The position numbers and the translations under genes were made by a program. From the NCBI GenBank assembly GCA_020638975.1, contig JACKHN010000008.1, positions 186,001 through 250,000 of the forward strand: a stretch of 64,000 bases of DNA, read 5' to 3'. Shown here one piece after another: positions 35,311-43,876 of this stretch (its first letter is position 1; every line of letters begins with the position of its first letter). The stretch is from Planctomycetaceae bacterium. GTDB lineage: Bacteria; Planctomycetota; Planctomycetia; Pirellulales; Pirellulaceae. Under the pieces are notes generated by a model. That model worked only from the letters and a program-made list of their open reading frames with translations, was not told the origin of the DNA and searched no databases.

Positions 35311-37314
35311 ATGGCGTATGAAAGCCACCCCTACGACGGCTATTCTGATTACATGAATCAAACACATACCACTCGGGCAGAGCCGACAGCAGCACAATCA
35401 ATTGACGTCGTATCGAACATTTCACACAGTGTGTTCCTTTTCGTCGGCATCTTGATCCTCGGTGCTGCCGTGTGCTTGGTCTATTTCCCGGCCACGCGTG
35501 GCCCGTTTGTCTTCGATGACTCCGGTAGCATCGTCAACAACTTGTCCATTCGGCAACTTTGGCCGCTGGTGGGTAATGACGAGAACCCTGGCCCTTTGAA
35601 CCCACCAAAAGCGACTCCCGTCGACGGACGACCGCTCGTCAACATGTCCTTCGCCGTCAACTATCACTTCGGTGAGTTCGATCCCTTTGGATATCGTGTC
35701 GTTCATATCGTCGTCCATCTGCTGTCCGCCATGTTACTGTGGGCGATCGTCGCTAGAACTCTGCGGCTGGAATACTTTCAGGCACAATTCGACCGAGTCG
35801 CCGATCCGTTGTCATTTGCTGCGGCGATTGTCTGGGCGCTGCACCCGGTGAATACGGAATGCGTGGTCTATGTCACGCAACGCACCGAACTGCTGATGGG
35901 CATGTTTTACCTAGCAACGCTCTATTGCAGCCTGCGGTACTGGTACGCGGCGCATGCGATTGGACGAACGACGTGGCTTTTGCTGGCAATAGTTGCTTGT
36001 TTCTCAGGCATGCTCTGCAAGGAAATGATGGTCTCGGCACCGGTCATGGTACTGCTATACGATCGTACCTTTGTCTCTGGTTCCCTGCCTCGTGCACTCA
36101 CCCGCTCGTGGCGGCTCTATGTCGGCCTGGCGTTGGCGTGGGTCTATGTGCTGGTTCTCTATTCTCACGGGCTGCGCACCCCAGGAGCAGGCTTCGGTCA
36201 GGGAGTTGCGGCGCATGTCTGGTGGTTTACCCAGGCGAAAGTCCTGTTCCTATATTTGAAACTTGCCGTCTGGCCGTGGCCACTGGTGATTCATTATGAG
36301 ATTCCGTACTTGAAGACCGCCGCCGAGGCTTGGCCCTGGCTGCTGGCGACGGGACTGCTGGCGATCGGCACGCTCGTACTCCTTTGGCGACGTTCGCCTC
36401 TAGGATTCGTGGCCATCTGGTTCGTGGCGGTATTGTCGCCGACTTTGGTAATCCCGTTGGTTGGGGAAACGGCAGTAGAGCGGCGGATGTATGTTCCCTT
36501 GGCAGCGCTGGTGCCTTTGCTGGTCGTCGGCGGATACGTTTTGCTCCGGCAAGCGTGGCGATCCATCAAACCGCGCGAAGGGCTTGAGTCCATTCGTAGC
36601 GGACCCGTCGCGGTGTTCTGTATAGTGACGATCGCGCTGGCGATCACGTTCGGATACGTCAGTAGCCACCGATTGGTCGCCTATCAAGACGAACTCGGTT
36701 TGTGGCAAGATGCGCTCTTGTATCAGCCTCATGATCCGCTCGTTCAATTTAACGTCGGCACCATTCTCGCCGACGCAGGACGTCTTTCGGAAGCCATTCC
36801 GCACTTCGAGCAGTCTGTGCGACTTGATCCACGTTCCTACCGAGCTCATTACAACCTGGCGAGATCGCTTGAAGCGTCCGCGCGGCCCCAAGAAGCCATC
36901 GAGCACTATCGTGCGGCGCTGCAGTTGCGGACAGACGATGCGGTGTCGCACTACAACTTGGCACGACTACTTGAGGACAAGGGGCAACTGTCAGAAGCCG
37001 CCGAGCACTATCGGAAGACGATCGCAGTGCAGCCTGACTTTTCTGCAGCCCACACCAACCTCGCGATTCTGCTAGTGACCGACGGGCACATACAGGAGGC
37101 GATCAAGCATTTCGAACTGGCGTTGCAATCGCAAGAAGATTTAGACAACTACATGAACGTGGTGATGATCTATTCGCAACTGAACCGCGGGGCGAAGGTA
37201 ATTCCTGTTGCGGAGAAGGCGCTGATTTTAGCTCGTTCGCAAGGTGAAACGTCGTTAACCAAAGAGCTCGAAACAATCCTGGCCTATTTCCGCCGACAAC
37301 AATCGATGCCTTAA
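35311..37314 (+). CDS. TMTC-like GT-C membrane protein with C-terminal TPRs (667 aa)
   Basis: About ten hydrophobic helices fill residues 40-470, followed by four TPR units (about 485-640: F-N-V-G-T-I-L-A-D-A-G-R-L-S-E-A-I and similar). The N-terminal loop has P-F-V-F-D-D (65-70), matching the paired acidic residues of GT-C enzymes, and L-H-P-V-N-T-E-C-V-V-Y-V-T-Q-R-T-E-L-L resembles the matching segment of animal TMTC O-mannosyltransferases. I infer transfer of a sugar from a polyprenyl carrier to an exported protein or lipid. The ATG at 35311 is used; ATG at 35353 would drop 14 residues and is also possible. The stop overlaps that of the convergent FAD protein by four bases. Confidence 0.82.
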   Translation: MAYESHPYDGYSDYMNQTHTTRAEPTAAQSIDVVSNISHSVFLFVGILILGAAVCLVYFPATRGPFVFDDSGSIVNNLSIRQLWPLVGNDENPGPLNPPKATPVDGRPLVNMSFAVNYHFGEFDPFGYRVVHIVVHLLSAMLLWAIVARTLRLEYFQAQFDRVADPLSFAAAIVWALHPVNTECVVYVTQRTELLMGMFYLATLYCSLRYWYAAHAIGRTTWLLLAIVACFSGMLCKEMMVSAPVMVLLYDRTFVSGSLPRALTRSWRLYVGLALAWVYVLVLYSHGLRTPGAGFGQGVAAHVWWFTQAKVLFLYLKLAVWPWPLVIHYEIPYLKTAAEAWPWLLATGLLAIGTLVLLWRRSPLGFVAIWFVAVLSPTLVIPLVGETAVERRMYVPLAALVPLLVVGGYVLLRQAWRSIKPREGLESIRSGPVAVFCIVTIALAITFGYVSSHRLVAYQDELGLWQDALLYQPHDPLVQFNVGTILADAGRLSEAIPHFEQSVRLDPRSYRAHYNLARSLEASARPQEAIEHYRAALQLRTDDAVSHYNLARLLEDKGQLSEAAEHYRKTIAVQPDFSAAHTNLAILLVTDGHIQEAIKHFELALQSQEDLDNYMNVVMIYSQLNRGAKVIPVAEKALILARSQGETSLTKELETILAYFRRQQSMP

Positions 37315-38792
37315 GTTCGCACTGCGAGTTGTACTTGGTCATCGGACGCTTCATGTCGAACGAACCGCCGGACAACAAGTCCCGTCTCCGTTATGAGTGC
37401 GGCTTCCTGATAAGCTTCGTGATCCGTGTTGACGCTCCATAAGTCGTGATCGCATTCGTCCAACAGGTTTTCGGCAGCCAGAATGCCCATCAGAATGCTG
37501 TGATCTTGGTTGTTGTATTTGAATGTCCCGTAGCGACCGATTGGAGTCAGCCCGCGGAAATTGCGCAAATAATCGGCAAGCCGGTCGGTGTGCTCGCGAT
37601 AGCCGACACGATAGACGGGGTAACATCGACGCACGCGGACGACGTGACCGCCCATGACCTGCTGGTCACGCAACAGTCCGGTGGACTGTAGTTCGCGCGT
37701 CGCCTGTTCGATCAGGTGATCGTCCGATGCGGTCCATGTGGGATCCGAATCATCACACCAGTACTCAACCGCAAGAATAGTCGTTTGCGCCTCACCGTAC
37801 AGTTGCGGCACCCAGTTGCGGAAATTGGTGACGCGTCCCATCTTCAAGTCGGGAGCATGAATGTACAACCACTGATCGTCAAACAGTGAATCGCTATCGA
37901 CGTGCAAATAGACAAGGATCGTGTTGCGAAACTTCAAGTCGTCGGCGGATGCTCGTACGTCTGCGGGAACTTCATCCAACCCGCGAACGAGGTTAGTTAG
38001 CGGCATCGTGGAGATGACATGGTCAAACTGTTTCACGCGACCGTTCTGCAGTTCGACTCCCCGCACGTCGAAGCCTTCATGAACGACGCGCCGCACCGGG
38101 CATTCCAGATGAACCTGGCCCCCGCAGTCACGTAGCCGTTCCGCCATTTTCTCGTACACCGAACCAGTCCCGTTCAACGGATAAGCGAAGCGATCCACGA
38201 GTGACGTGTGCCGCGTGCCACGTTGAGGCGAAAGAGCGCTTCTGGCAGCTTCGGAGAAGGACAACTTCTTAATGCGCTGTGCCGCGAAATCGGCGCTCAA
38301 CTCGTGGCAAGGAATTCCCCACAGCTTCTCGCTATACGACTTGAAAAACATTTCAAACAGTCGGCGACCGAAGCGGCGTACAACCCACGACTCGAACGAC
38401 GCGTTGTCTGTCCTCGGGGACTCGGGGCGCAAATGTTCGTTAAAATAGCTGATCACGCACATCGCGGCGTCGGGAAGCCCCATGTTCCAGAGTGCGTTCA
38501 GCGGCTTGAGCGGGTACTGAAAGAACCGACGTCTGTAGTAGATACGCGTCAGGCGGTCGACCATCGCGTACTCGCGACCCACAATGTCGAGCCATAATCG
38601 ATTGACTCGGGCATCGGTGCTGAAGAAACGATGCGGCCCCAAGTCGACACGCTGTCCCCACAGTTCAAATGACCGCGCCAATCCGCCAACACTCGGCCCC
38701 GCTTCGAAAACACTGACGTCAACACCGCGTCGGCTCAACTGCAGCGCAGCCGTCATTCCGGCCGGACCCGCGCCAATTACAGCGATCCGCAT
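37311..38792 (-). CDS. FAD-dependent oxidoreductase, UDP-galactopyranose-mutase/protoporphyrinogen-oxidase-like (493 aa)
   Basis: The N-terminal dinucleotide fold I-A-V-I-G-A-G-P-A-G-M-T-A-A (3-16) and V-F-E-A-G-P-S-V-G-G-L-A-R-S mark an FAD-binding amine-oxidase-type flavoprotein. The family segment G-P-H-R-F-F (52-57) and K-L-W-G-I-P after it are typical of the group found beside glycosyltransferases in polysaccharide clusters. The C-terminal part has G-R-Y-G-T-F-K-Y-N-N-Q-D-H-S-I with the flavin-contacting end. Possible reactions are sugar-ring mutase or oxidation of a polyprenyl-linked sugar; the sequence does not decide. With the two methyltransferases and the TMTC-like protein it makes a likely glycan-modification region. 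Confidence 0.82.
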   Translation of the reverse strand: MRIAVIGAGPAGMTAALQLSRRGVDVSVFEAGPSVGGLARSFELWGQRVDLGPHRFFSTDARVNRLWLDIVGREYAMVDRLTRIYYRRRFFQYPLKPLNALWNMGLPDAAMCVISYFNEHLRPESPRTDNASFESWVVRRFGRRLFEMFFKSYSEKLWGIPCHELSADFAAQRIKKLSFSEAARSALSPQRGTRHTSLVDRFAYPLNGTGSVYEKMAERLRDCGGQVHLECPVRRVVHEGFDVRGVELQNGRVKQFDHVISTMPLTNLVRGLDEVPADVRASADDLKFRNTILVYLHVDSDSLFDDQWLYIHAPDLKMGRVTNFRNWVPQLYGEAQTTILAVEYWCDDSDPTWTASDDHLIEQATRELQSTGLLRDQQVMGGHVVRVRRCYPVYRVGYREHTDRLADYLRNFRGLTPIGRYGTFKYNNQDHSILMGILAAENLLDECDHDLWSVNTDHEAYQEAALITETGLVVRRFVRHEASDDQVQLAVRT

Positions 38793-39221
38793 AGGGTTGA
38801 CTCAGCATATGTCCGAACGGAATTGAAACGAAAACGGCGTTCTGCCAACGACTTCGAATTATAGGGCCCAGGCTGACCATTGGTGCGGAATCTGCTCTCG
38901 AATCGCGCCGATCGATCGCATCGAGGCCTAACCTTTTAAAGGGTTATGCGTACTTTCGCGGTTGTCCCGAATAGTGCAGCATCATCACGAGCAGCGGTGT
39001 CATCAAGATCGCGCTCGCGTTGTGACAACCGAAGACTCGTCCTATAATCTGCGCCCTTAGGAATAAGTCAGAAACAACTTCGGCGTTTCAAGACTAGGGT
39101 CCGCTGTGCGGACCAGGAATGAAGTCCGCACAGCGGACCCTACGCAAAATAAGAAGTTATTGTTGAGCCGGTCCTTACCGACAGATCATTTTCGTTCGTG
39201 CCGTGTGTTGGAGGAGAGATG
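38793..39221. other. Divergent intergenic region, 429 bp
   Basis: It lies between the FAD protein gene and the CtpA-like gene. Apart from the inverted repeat at 39097-39140 nothing is recognised: no frame with a family signature, no clear promoter pair. GGAGGAG at 39210-39216 serves the downstream protease. Confidence 0.55.
39097..39140. repeat. Inverted-repeat element, GGGTCCGC family (copy 2)
   Basis: Arms 39097-39113 and 39124-39140 pair perfectly over 17 bp around a loop of ten bases. It is homologous to 13899-13945, where it lies between pilT and pilB. Here it lies upstream of the CtpA-like protease. Confidence 0.9.
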
Positions 39222-40556
39222 ATGCCCTTTCGTGCCGCAGTCAAGTGCCTGCTGCTTGCGGCAATAGCATCTTGCGGTTCGCTGGGAAACGCGGACGAGA
39301 CTCCCAAGGCCCAACTACAGGAGCAGGAAGAATACCACGATCTGCTCGAATTGTTTGTCGAGACGTTCAACGAGGTCGATCGCAACTACGCCGAAACAAT
39401 CAACCGACGTGAGCTGATGGAAGCTGCGATCGAGGGCATGATCTCGAAATTGGATAAGCATTCCCACTTCATCCCGCCTGCCGAACTGGAGGAGTTTCGA
39501 CGTGGCGTGGACAGCGAATTCGGCGGCATTGGGGTTCAGGTCGTGATGGACGGAGGGCAATTGACGATCATCAGCCCGATCGTCGACAGCCCGGCTTACC
39601 GCGCTAATCTGATCGCCGGAGATGTCATCACACATATTGATGGCACGGCTACCGGGGAACTGACCTTGTCAAACGCCGTTCAACTTCTAAAGGGCAAGCT
39701 TGGCACGAGTGTCGTGCTGACGATTCGGCATCCAGATAGTGAAGCAGTCGATACGGTGACCATTGTTCGAGAAAGCGTTCGCATCGAAACCGTCCGGGGC
39801 GACCGCCGCCGACAAGACGATTCATGGGACTACATGTACGACCATGAACTCGGCATTGGCTACGTTCGGATCGTTTCGTTTTCACGTTACACGGTGCGCG
39901 AGTTGCGTGCCACGATGAATGCTTTGATGGAGCAGTCGCTGAAGGGACTTATTCTCGACCTGCGGTCCAACCCTGGCGGCTTGCTGTCCTCGGCCATCGA
40001 AGTGAGCGATATGTTTGTCAACGAAGGGGTAATCGTAACGACCTCGGGACGCAACATCGACTCGCGGGACTGGCGAGCCCACAAATCCGGAACCTACTCG
40101 GGGTTTCCTATGGCGGTTCTCGTCAATCGCTTCAGCGCCAGTGCTAGTGAAATCGTCGCGGCGTGTCTGCAAGATCACGAGCGAGCAGTCGTCGTGGGTC
40201 AACGGACGTGGGGCAAGGGAAGTGTTCAAAACATTTTGGACTTGGAGCAAGGTCGAAGTGCCTTAAAGTTAACCACGGCGGAGTATCATCGCCCCACAGG
40301 CAAGAATATCGATCGCAAGCCAGACGCGGCGGAGAGCGAGGATTGGGGAGTCAGACCGAACGAGGGCTTCGAGTTTCAAATGAGCGATAGCGAGGCCGCG
40401 CGGTTAGAACGACTGCGGCAGTCGAAGGATTTGCTGTCTAAGAGAGTACCAGCTGAAGAGATGGAAGATCGACAGTTCGACATCGCCCTGAAATACATGA
40501 TTGGGGAAGTCGCGAAAGCGCATAGCGAGCGAGTTACCGCAACGAGCAACAAATGA
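39222..40556 (+). CDS. S41 C-terminal processing protease, CtpA-like (444 aa)
   Basis: A periplasmic serine/lysine peptidase. The signal sequence (1-17) ends in I-A-S-C18, a possible lipoprotein box. A PDZ domain spans about 90-183. The peptidase domain has G-L-I-L-D-L-R-S-N-P-G-G (242-253), the F-S-A-S-A-S-E-I serine signature (304-311) and G-K-G-S-V-Q (331-336) with the catalytic Lys332. GGAGGAG lies five bases before the ATG at 39222; ATG at 39219 is just in front of it. The stop codon overlaps the start of tsaD (ATGA), so the two are translationally coupled, an odd pairing of a cell-envelope protease with a tRNA-modification gene. Confidence 0.93.
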   Translation: MPFRAAVKCLLLAAIASCGSLGNADETPKAQLQEQEEYHDLLELFVETFNEVDRNYAETINRRELMEAAIEGMISKLDKHSHFIPPAELEEFRRGVDSEFGGIGVQVVMDGGQLTIISPIVDSPAYRANLIAGDVITHIDGTATGELTLSNAVQLLKGKLGTSVVLTIRHPDSEAVDTVTIVRESVRIETVRGDRRRQDDSWDYMYDHELGIGYVRIVSFSRYTVRELRATMNALMEQSLKGLILDLRSNPGGLLSSAIEVSDMFVNEGVIVTTSGRNIDSRDWRAHKSGTYSGFPMAVLVNRFSASASEIVAACLQDHERAVVVGQRTWGKGSVQNILDLEQGRSALKLTTAEYHRPTGKNIDRKPDAAESEDWGVRPNEGFEFQMSDSEAARLERLRQSKDLLSKRVPAEEMEDRQFDIALKYMIGEVAKAHSERVTATSNK

Positions 40557-41575
40557 AGATCTTGACGCTGGAAACAACTTGCGACGAAACCGCTGCCGCG
40601 GTGATTACAGGCGACTTCGAAGTGCTTGCATCGGTCGTCGCGTCGCAAGATAAGCTGCATCAGCGTTTCCACGGTGTGGTTCCCGAAATTGCAGCCCGAG
40701 CCCACGTCGAACGCATTCTCCCCGTCATCGACGAGGCGATTCGAAACGCTGGTATCACGCTCGAAGAACTCGATGCGATTGCCGTCGCCAATACGCCTGG
40801 TTTAGCTGGATCGTTGCTCGTTGGTCTCGTGGCCGCCAAGTCGCTGTGCGTGGCACTCGATAAGCCGCTGGTCGCCGTCAATCATCTGCACGCGCATATT
40901 TATGCTTGCAAACTCGCCAGCGGCCAGGATGTGTTTCCTTGTATCGGCATGATTGTCAGCGGTGGGCACAGCAACTTGTATCGCTGCAACGCGCCCTCGG
41001 AGTTTGAATACCTTGGTGGCACCATCGACGATGCGGCTGGCGAAGCATTCGACAAAGTCGCCAACATGCTTGGCCTGCCCTACCCCGGCGGACCTGCAGT
41101 ATCGCGTGCCGCATTGACCGGCGATCGAAAGGCGTATCGCTTCCCTCGGTCGTTCCTAAACGACGACTCCAAAATTGCATTCAGCTTCAGTGGCCTGAAG
41201 ACAGCCGTGCGGTATGCAATCACCGGCGGAGCGACTTCCGAGTTCGTGCGACCGGACCTTACCGATCAGCAGGTCGCGGATCTGGCTGCAAGTTTCGAGG
41301 AAGCGGTTGTGGATTGCCTCGTGGGCAAAGCACTGCTTGCCGTCCGGAAAGCGGGCCTTTCAACACTTTGTGTCGGTGGAGGAGTGGCGGCGAACACTCG
41401 TCTACGCGAGCGGTTAGAGGCGGAGGCTAAAAAGGCTAACATCGCTCTGCATATTGCGCCTTTTGAGCTATGCACGGACAACGCCGTGATGGGTGCCATT
41501 GCGATTGAACGATTTCGCGCCGGACTGACCGAGAACCTTGATCTCGATCTCATCCCGGGACTTGTGCGGCAATAG
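40553..41575 (+). CDS. tsaD: tRNA N6-threonylcarbamoyladenosine synthase subunit TsaD (340 aa)
   Basis: TsaD transfers the threonylcarbamoyl group to A37 of ANN-decoding tRNAs with TsaB and TsaE. The ASKHA-fold N-terminus L-E-T-T-C-D-E-T-A-A-A-V is conserved, as are the iron ligands in N-H-L-H-A-H (H111, H115), S-G-G-H-S-N-L-Y (about 138-145), T-I-D-D-A-A-G-E-A-F-D-K-V, and the late metal Asp in C-T-D-N-A-V-M. Length is normal. Its start overlaps the CtpA-like stop by four bases. tsaB, tsaC and tsaE are not in the window. Confidence 0.97.
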   Translation: MKILTLETTCDETAAAVITGDFEVLASVVASQDKLHQRFHGVVPEIAARAHVERILPVIDEAIRNAGITLEELDAIAVANTPGLAGSLLVGLVAAKSLCVALDKPLVAVNHLHAHIYACKLASGQDVFPCIGMIVSGGHSNLYRCNAPSEFEYLGGTIDDAAGEAFDKVANMLGLPYPGGPAVSRAALTGDRKAYRFPRSFLNDDSKIAFSFSGLKTAVRYAITGGATSEFVRPDLTDQQVADLAASFEEAVVDCLVGKALLAVRKAGLSTLCVGGGVAANTRLRERLEAEAKKANIALHIAPFELCTDNAVMGAIAIERFRAGLTENLDLDLIPGLVRQ

Positions 41576-41682
41576 CTGTTGATAGCTCGATGGTCACCGT
41601 CGGCGACCACCGCCGTATCAGCAGTTGGTATACTCGTCCCACCCGAATCGTTGAACCCGTGCTACTCACCAGGACCAGATCC

Positions 41683-43065
41683 ATGTTTCCAGCCATCTCG
41701 CGAATCGTGTGGAACATCCAGCTTTTGCTTGTTGCGTTGACCTCTCAATTGAGCGCACAGGAGCCACCGTATGACGTGTTTCCGCCCGCCGAGCCGCCTT
41801 ACTACCGCGTCCGCTATGAAGCTTCGGCGCAGCCGGGTGAACTTGTTTTTCCAGTCAATTACACGCTATGGATTCCGCCGCACGTCAAGCAGCTGCGCGG
41901 GGTGGTCGTCCACCAGCACGGGTGCGGCGAGGGCTCTTGCAAGTCGGGGCTGACCGGTGCCTACGATTTGCATTGGCAGGCACTGGCGAAGAAACATGAC
42001 TGCGCCTTGCTCGCTCCGTCCTACGAGCAACCCGATAAGGCCGAGTGCCAGATGTGGTGCGATCCTCGTAACGGCTCAAGCACCGCGTTTCAGAAGTGCC
42101 TTATCGATCTTGGTGTGAAGTCCGGCCATCCCGAGTTGGCCACGGTGCCGTGGGCTTTGTGGGGACACAGCGGCGGTGGTCATTGGGCAGGTGGCATGGC
42201 GTTGCTGTTTCCGGAACGAGTCGCCGCGGCGTGGCTTCGCTCGGGCGTGCCGTTGCTGCAGCCGAATCCCGAGCGTCCGACCATCAAGTCTCACGCGCTG
42301 TCCGCCGCCGCGCTCGAAGTGCCGATGATGTGTAATCCAGGGACGAAGGAGGGAGTGACGGTGAAGGATGGTCGGTTTGCCGGCGTGTGGCCCGCTAACG
42401 AAGCTTTCTTTAGTGAGGTGCGTGGTAAGGGCGGCCTCATTAGCGTGGCCGTTGATCCTTTGACGGCGCATGAGTGTGGCAACCAGCGTTACTTGGCGAT
42501 CGTCTGGCTCGACACCTGCCTGGGTCTTCGGCTGCCGACGGTCAACGGGATGCCACTACGACCGATGCCGACAGACCACACGTGGTTGGCACCTGTTGCT
42601 GGCTTCGATGCCGTTCCCTTTGCTGAGTACGAGGGCAATTCCTTGGAAGCCGCGTGGCTGCCGAACGAAACCATCGCAAAGAAGTGGATGCAGTATGTCA
42701 AAGACACCAACGTCACTGACTCAACACCACCTCCCACGCCGGCGAACTTGCGAGTGCAAGGCAACGAACTGAGTTGGGAAGCCGAAGCCGATCTCGAAAG
42801 TGGGCTGGCCAGTTTCATCATCGAACGTGACGGCCAGTTCCTCGCCGCAGTACCCGAGCACGGCAAGAACCCGTTTGGTCGCCCCCTCTTTCAGAATCTG
42901 CAATACAGCGACACTCCAACACAGCCGCTTGTGCCAATGAGCTTTACGGACACTAAGGCCGAACCCGAAAAGCATTACACCTATCGAGTGATTGCCGTGA
43001 ACACCTTTGGACGGAAGTCGAAACCTAGCGAGGATGCTGTCCGAGTTTCAGCATCTGAAAATTGA
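41683..43065 (+). CDS. Secreted alpha/beta hydrolase with FnIII-like C-terminus (about 460 aa)
   Basis: A signal peptide (about 1-26, ending L-S-A-Q) is followed by an esterase/feruloyl-esterase-like alpha/beta hydrolase. V-V-V-H-Q-H-G-C-G (74-82) can form the oxyanion part, and G-H-S-G-G-G (161-166) is the nucleophile elbow with Ser163. Cysteines at 81, 86, 122 and 126 may form disulfides outside the cell. From about 360 to 455 the sequence T-P-P-P-T-P-A-N-L-R-V-Q-G-N-E-L-S-W to Y-R-V-I-A-V-N-T-F-G is a fibronectin-type-III-like domain. ATG at 41683 starts the signal peptide; the frame extends upstream to 41590 but that part is hydrophilic. It ends in front of a long repeat-rich region. The substrate is unknown. 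Confidence 0.85.
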   Translation: MFPAISRIVWNIQLLLVALTSQLSAQEPPYDVFPPAEPPYYRVRYEASAQPGELVFPVNYTLWIPPHVKQLRGVVVHQHGCGEGSCKSGLTGAYDLHWQALAKKHDCALLAPSYEQPDKAECQMWCDPRNGSSTAFQKCLIDLGVKSGHPELATVPWALWGHSGGGHWAGGMALLFPERVAAAWLRSGVPLLQPNPERPTIKSHALSAAALEVPMMCNPGTKEGVTVKDGRFAGVWPANEAFFSEVRGKGGLISVAVDPLTAHECGNQRYLAIVWLDTCLGLRLPTVNGMPLRPMPTDHTWLAPVAGFDAVPFAEYEGNSLEAAWLPNETIAKKWMQYVKDTNVTDSTPPPTPANLRVQGNELSWEAEADLESGLASFIIERDGQFLAAVPEHGKNPFGRPLFQNLQYSDTPTQPLVPMSFTDTKAEPEKHYTYRVIAVNTFGRKSKPSEDAVRVSASEN

Positions 43066-43400
43066 CGGGGCCGATTCCATCCGTACGCTGGCAGGGATTT
43101 TCAGTTTTTCAATTTGAATGGACTCGTACGACGGCTCTCCGAAGCCAGGGCTTTTAACATCTTTGGCGAGGGGCATCGTATCACCGGCCTGGAGGGTCGC
43201 AACAACCTCTGCCGGGGCTGTAAAGCCCCGGAATCATTTGCGATATGTGCTGAAAGCCCCGATAGGGGCGACATACTTCACACCTCACCACCTGTGTCGC
43301 CCCTATCGAGGCTTTGCCGAGTTGGGTGTTAGCAACCGGGGCTTTACAGCCTCACCAATACCCACATCTTCGAATCGGGGCCGTTACGGTCCTTCCCGGC

Positions 43401-43568
43401 GGAGCCGGTAGTAGGCCTGGCATTCATGCCGGGTTACGGGAAGACCCCACGGTTTTCCCCCGCCCCTAGCCGCCGCGAAGCGGCGGCTAGGGGCGGGGGA
43501 CGGCAGGATGGTGACTCACGACCCGAGCTAAAGCACGGGCCTAATACGGGCTTCGCCCACGAAGGGCC
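43401..43568. repeat. Palindrome-rich element (GGCCTGGCATTCATGCCGGG family, copy 2)
   Basis: It is homologous to 31553-31682, including the GTAGGCC(C/T)GGC start and the CTAAAGCACGGGCCTA segment. It carries an extra perfect hairpin at 43456-43500 that the first copy lacks. It sits inside the composite repeat 43126-43720. Confidence 0.82.
43456..43500. repeat. Perfect 21-bp hairpin with GAA loop
   Basis: Arms 43456-43476 and 43480-43500 are exact inverse copies (TCCCCCGCCCC...). It is GC-rich and sits inside the second copy of the repeat family. A TTTT run precedes it on the plus strand, so on the minus strand AAAA follows; this is not a standard terminator on the plus strand. Confidence 0.93.
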
Positions 43569-43876
43569 ATGAATGCCCCTGTTAGATGTGGGTAATGGTC
43601 AAGCTTTACAGCCCCGGCAAGGGTTGTGTCAGCCCTATCGGGCTTATTCTCCCAGCATAACCACCACTCAATGGTCCTCCTAAACATGTTAAAAGCACTG
43701 GCTTCGGAGAACCGTCGTACAAATCGTGCAGATTGAGCAAATCGAAAGTCCTGCGTGCGCTGGCACAGACAATGGATTTCCAAAAGTCGAGATCATAAAC
43801 TGTGTGACTGGCGATTTCATGGCTCTTCGCACGACGCGATCGCATTTGAACCGCACTTTGGAGAATGAGGTCTACT

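Larger units (their letters stand above)
43126..43720. repeat. Composite nested inverted-repeat region, about 595 bp
   Basis: Outer ends 43126-43160 and 43686-43720 are inverted repeats of 35 bp with two mismatches (GTACGACGG...TTTTAACAT). Inside lie further inverted pairs: TGCCGGGGCTGTAAAGC (near 43211) against its inverse near 43601, AGCCCCGATAGGGGCGACA (near 43256) against its inverse near 43294, and the repeat element 43401-43568. No frame with a family signature is present. The 810 bp from 43066 to 43876 hold no gene I can support. Confidence 0.85.

Noticed and set aside
43126..43720. Insertion sequence
   Set aside because: Long inverted ends are present, but no transposase frame or recognisable catalytic motif lies between them; it is kept as a repeat region only.
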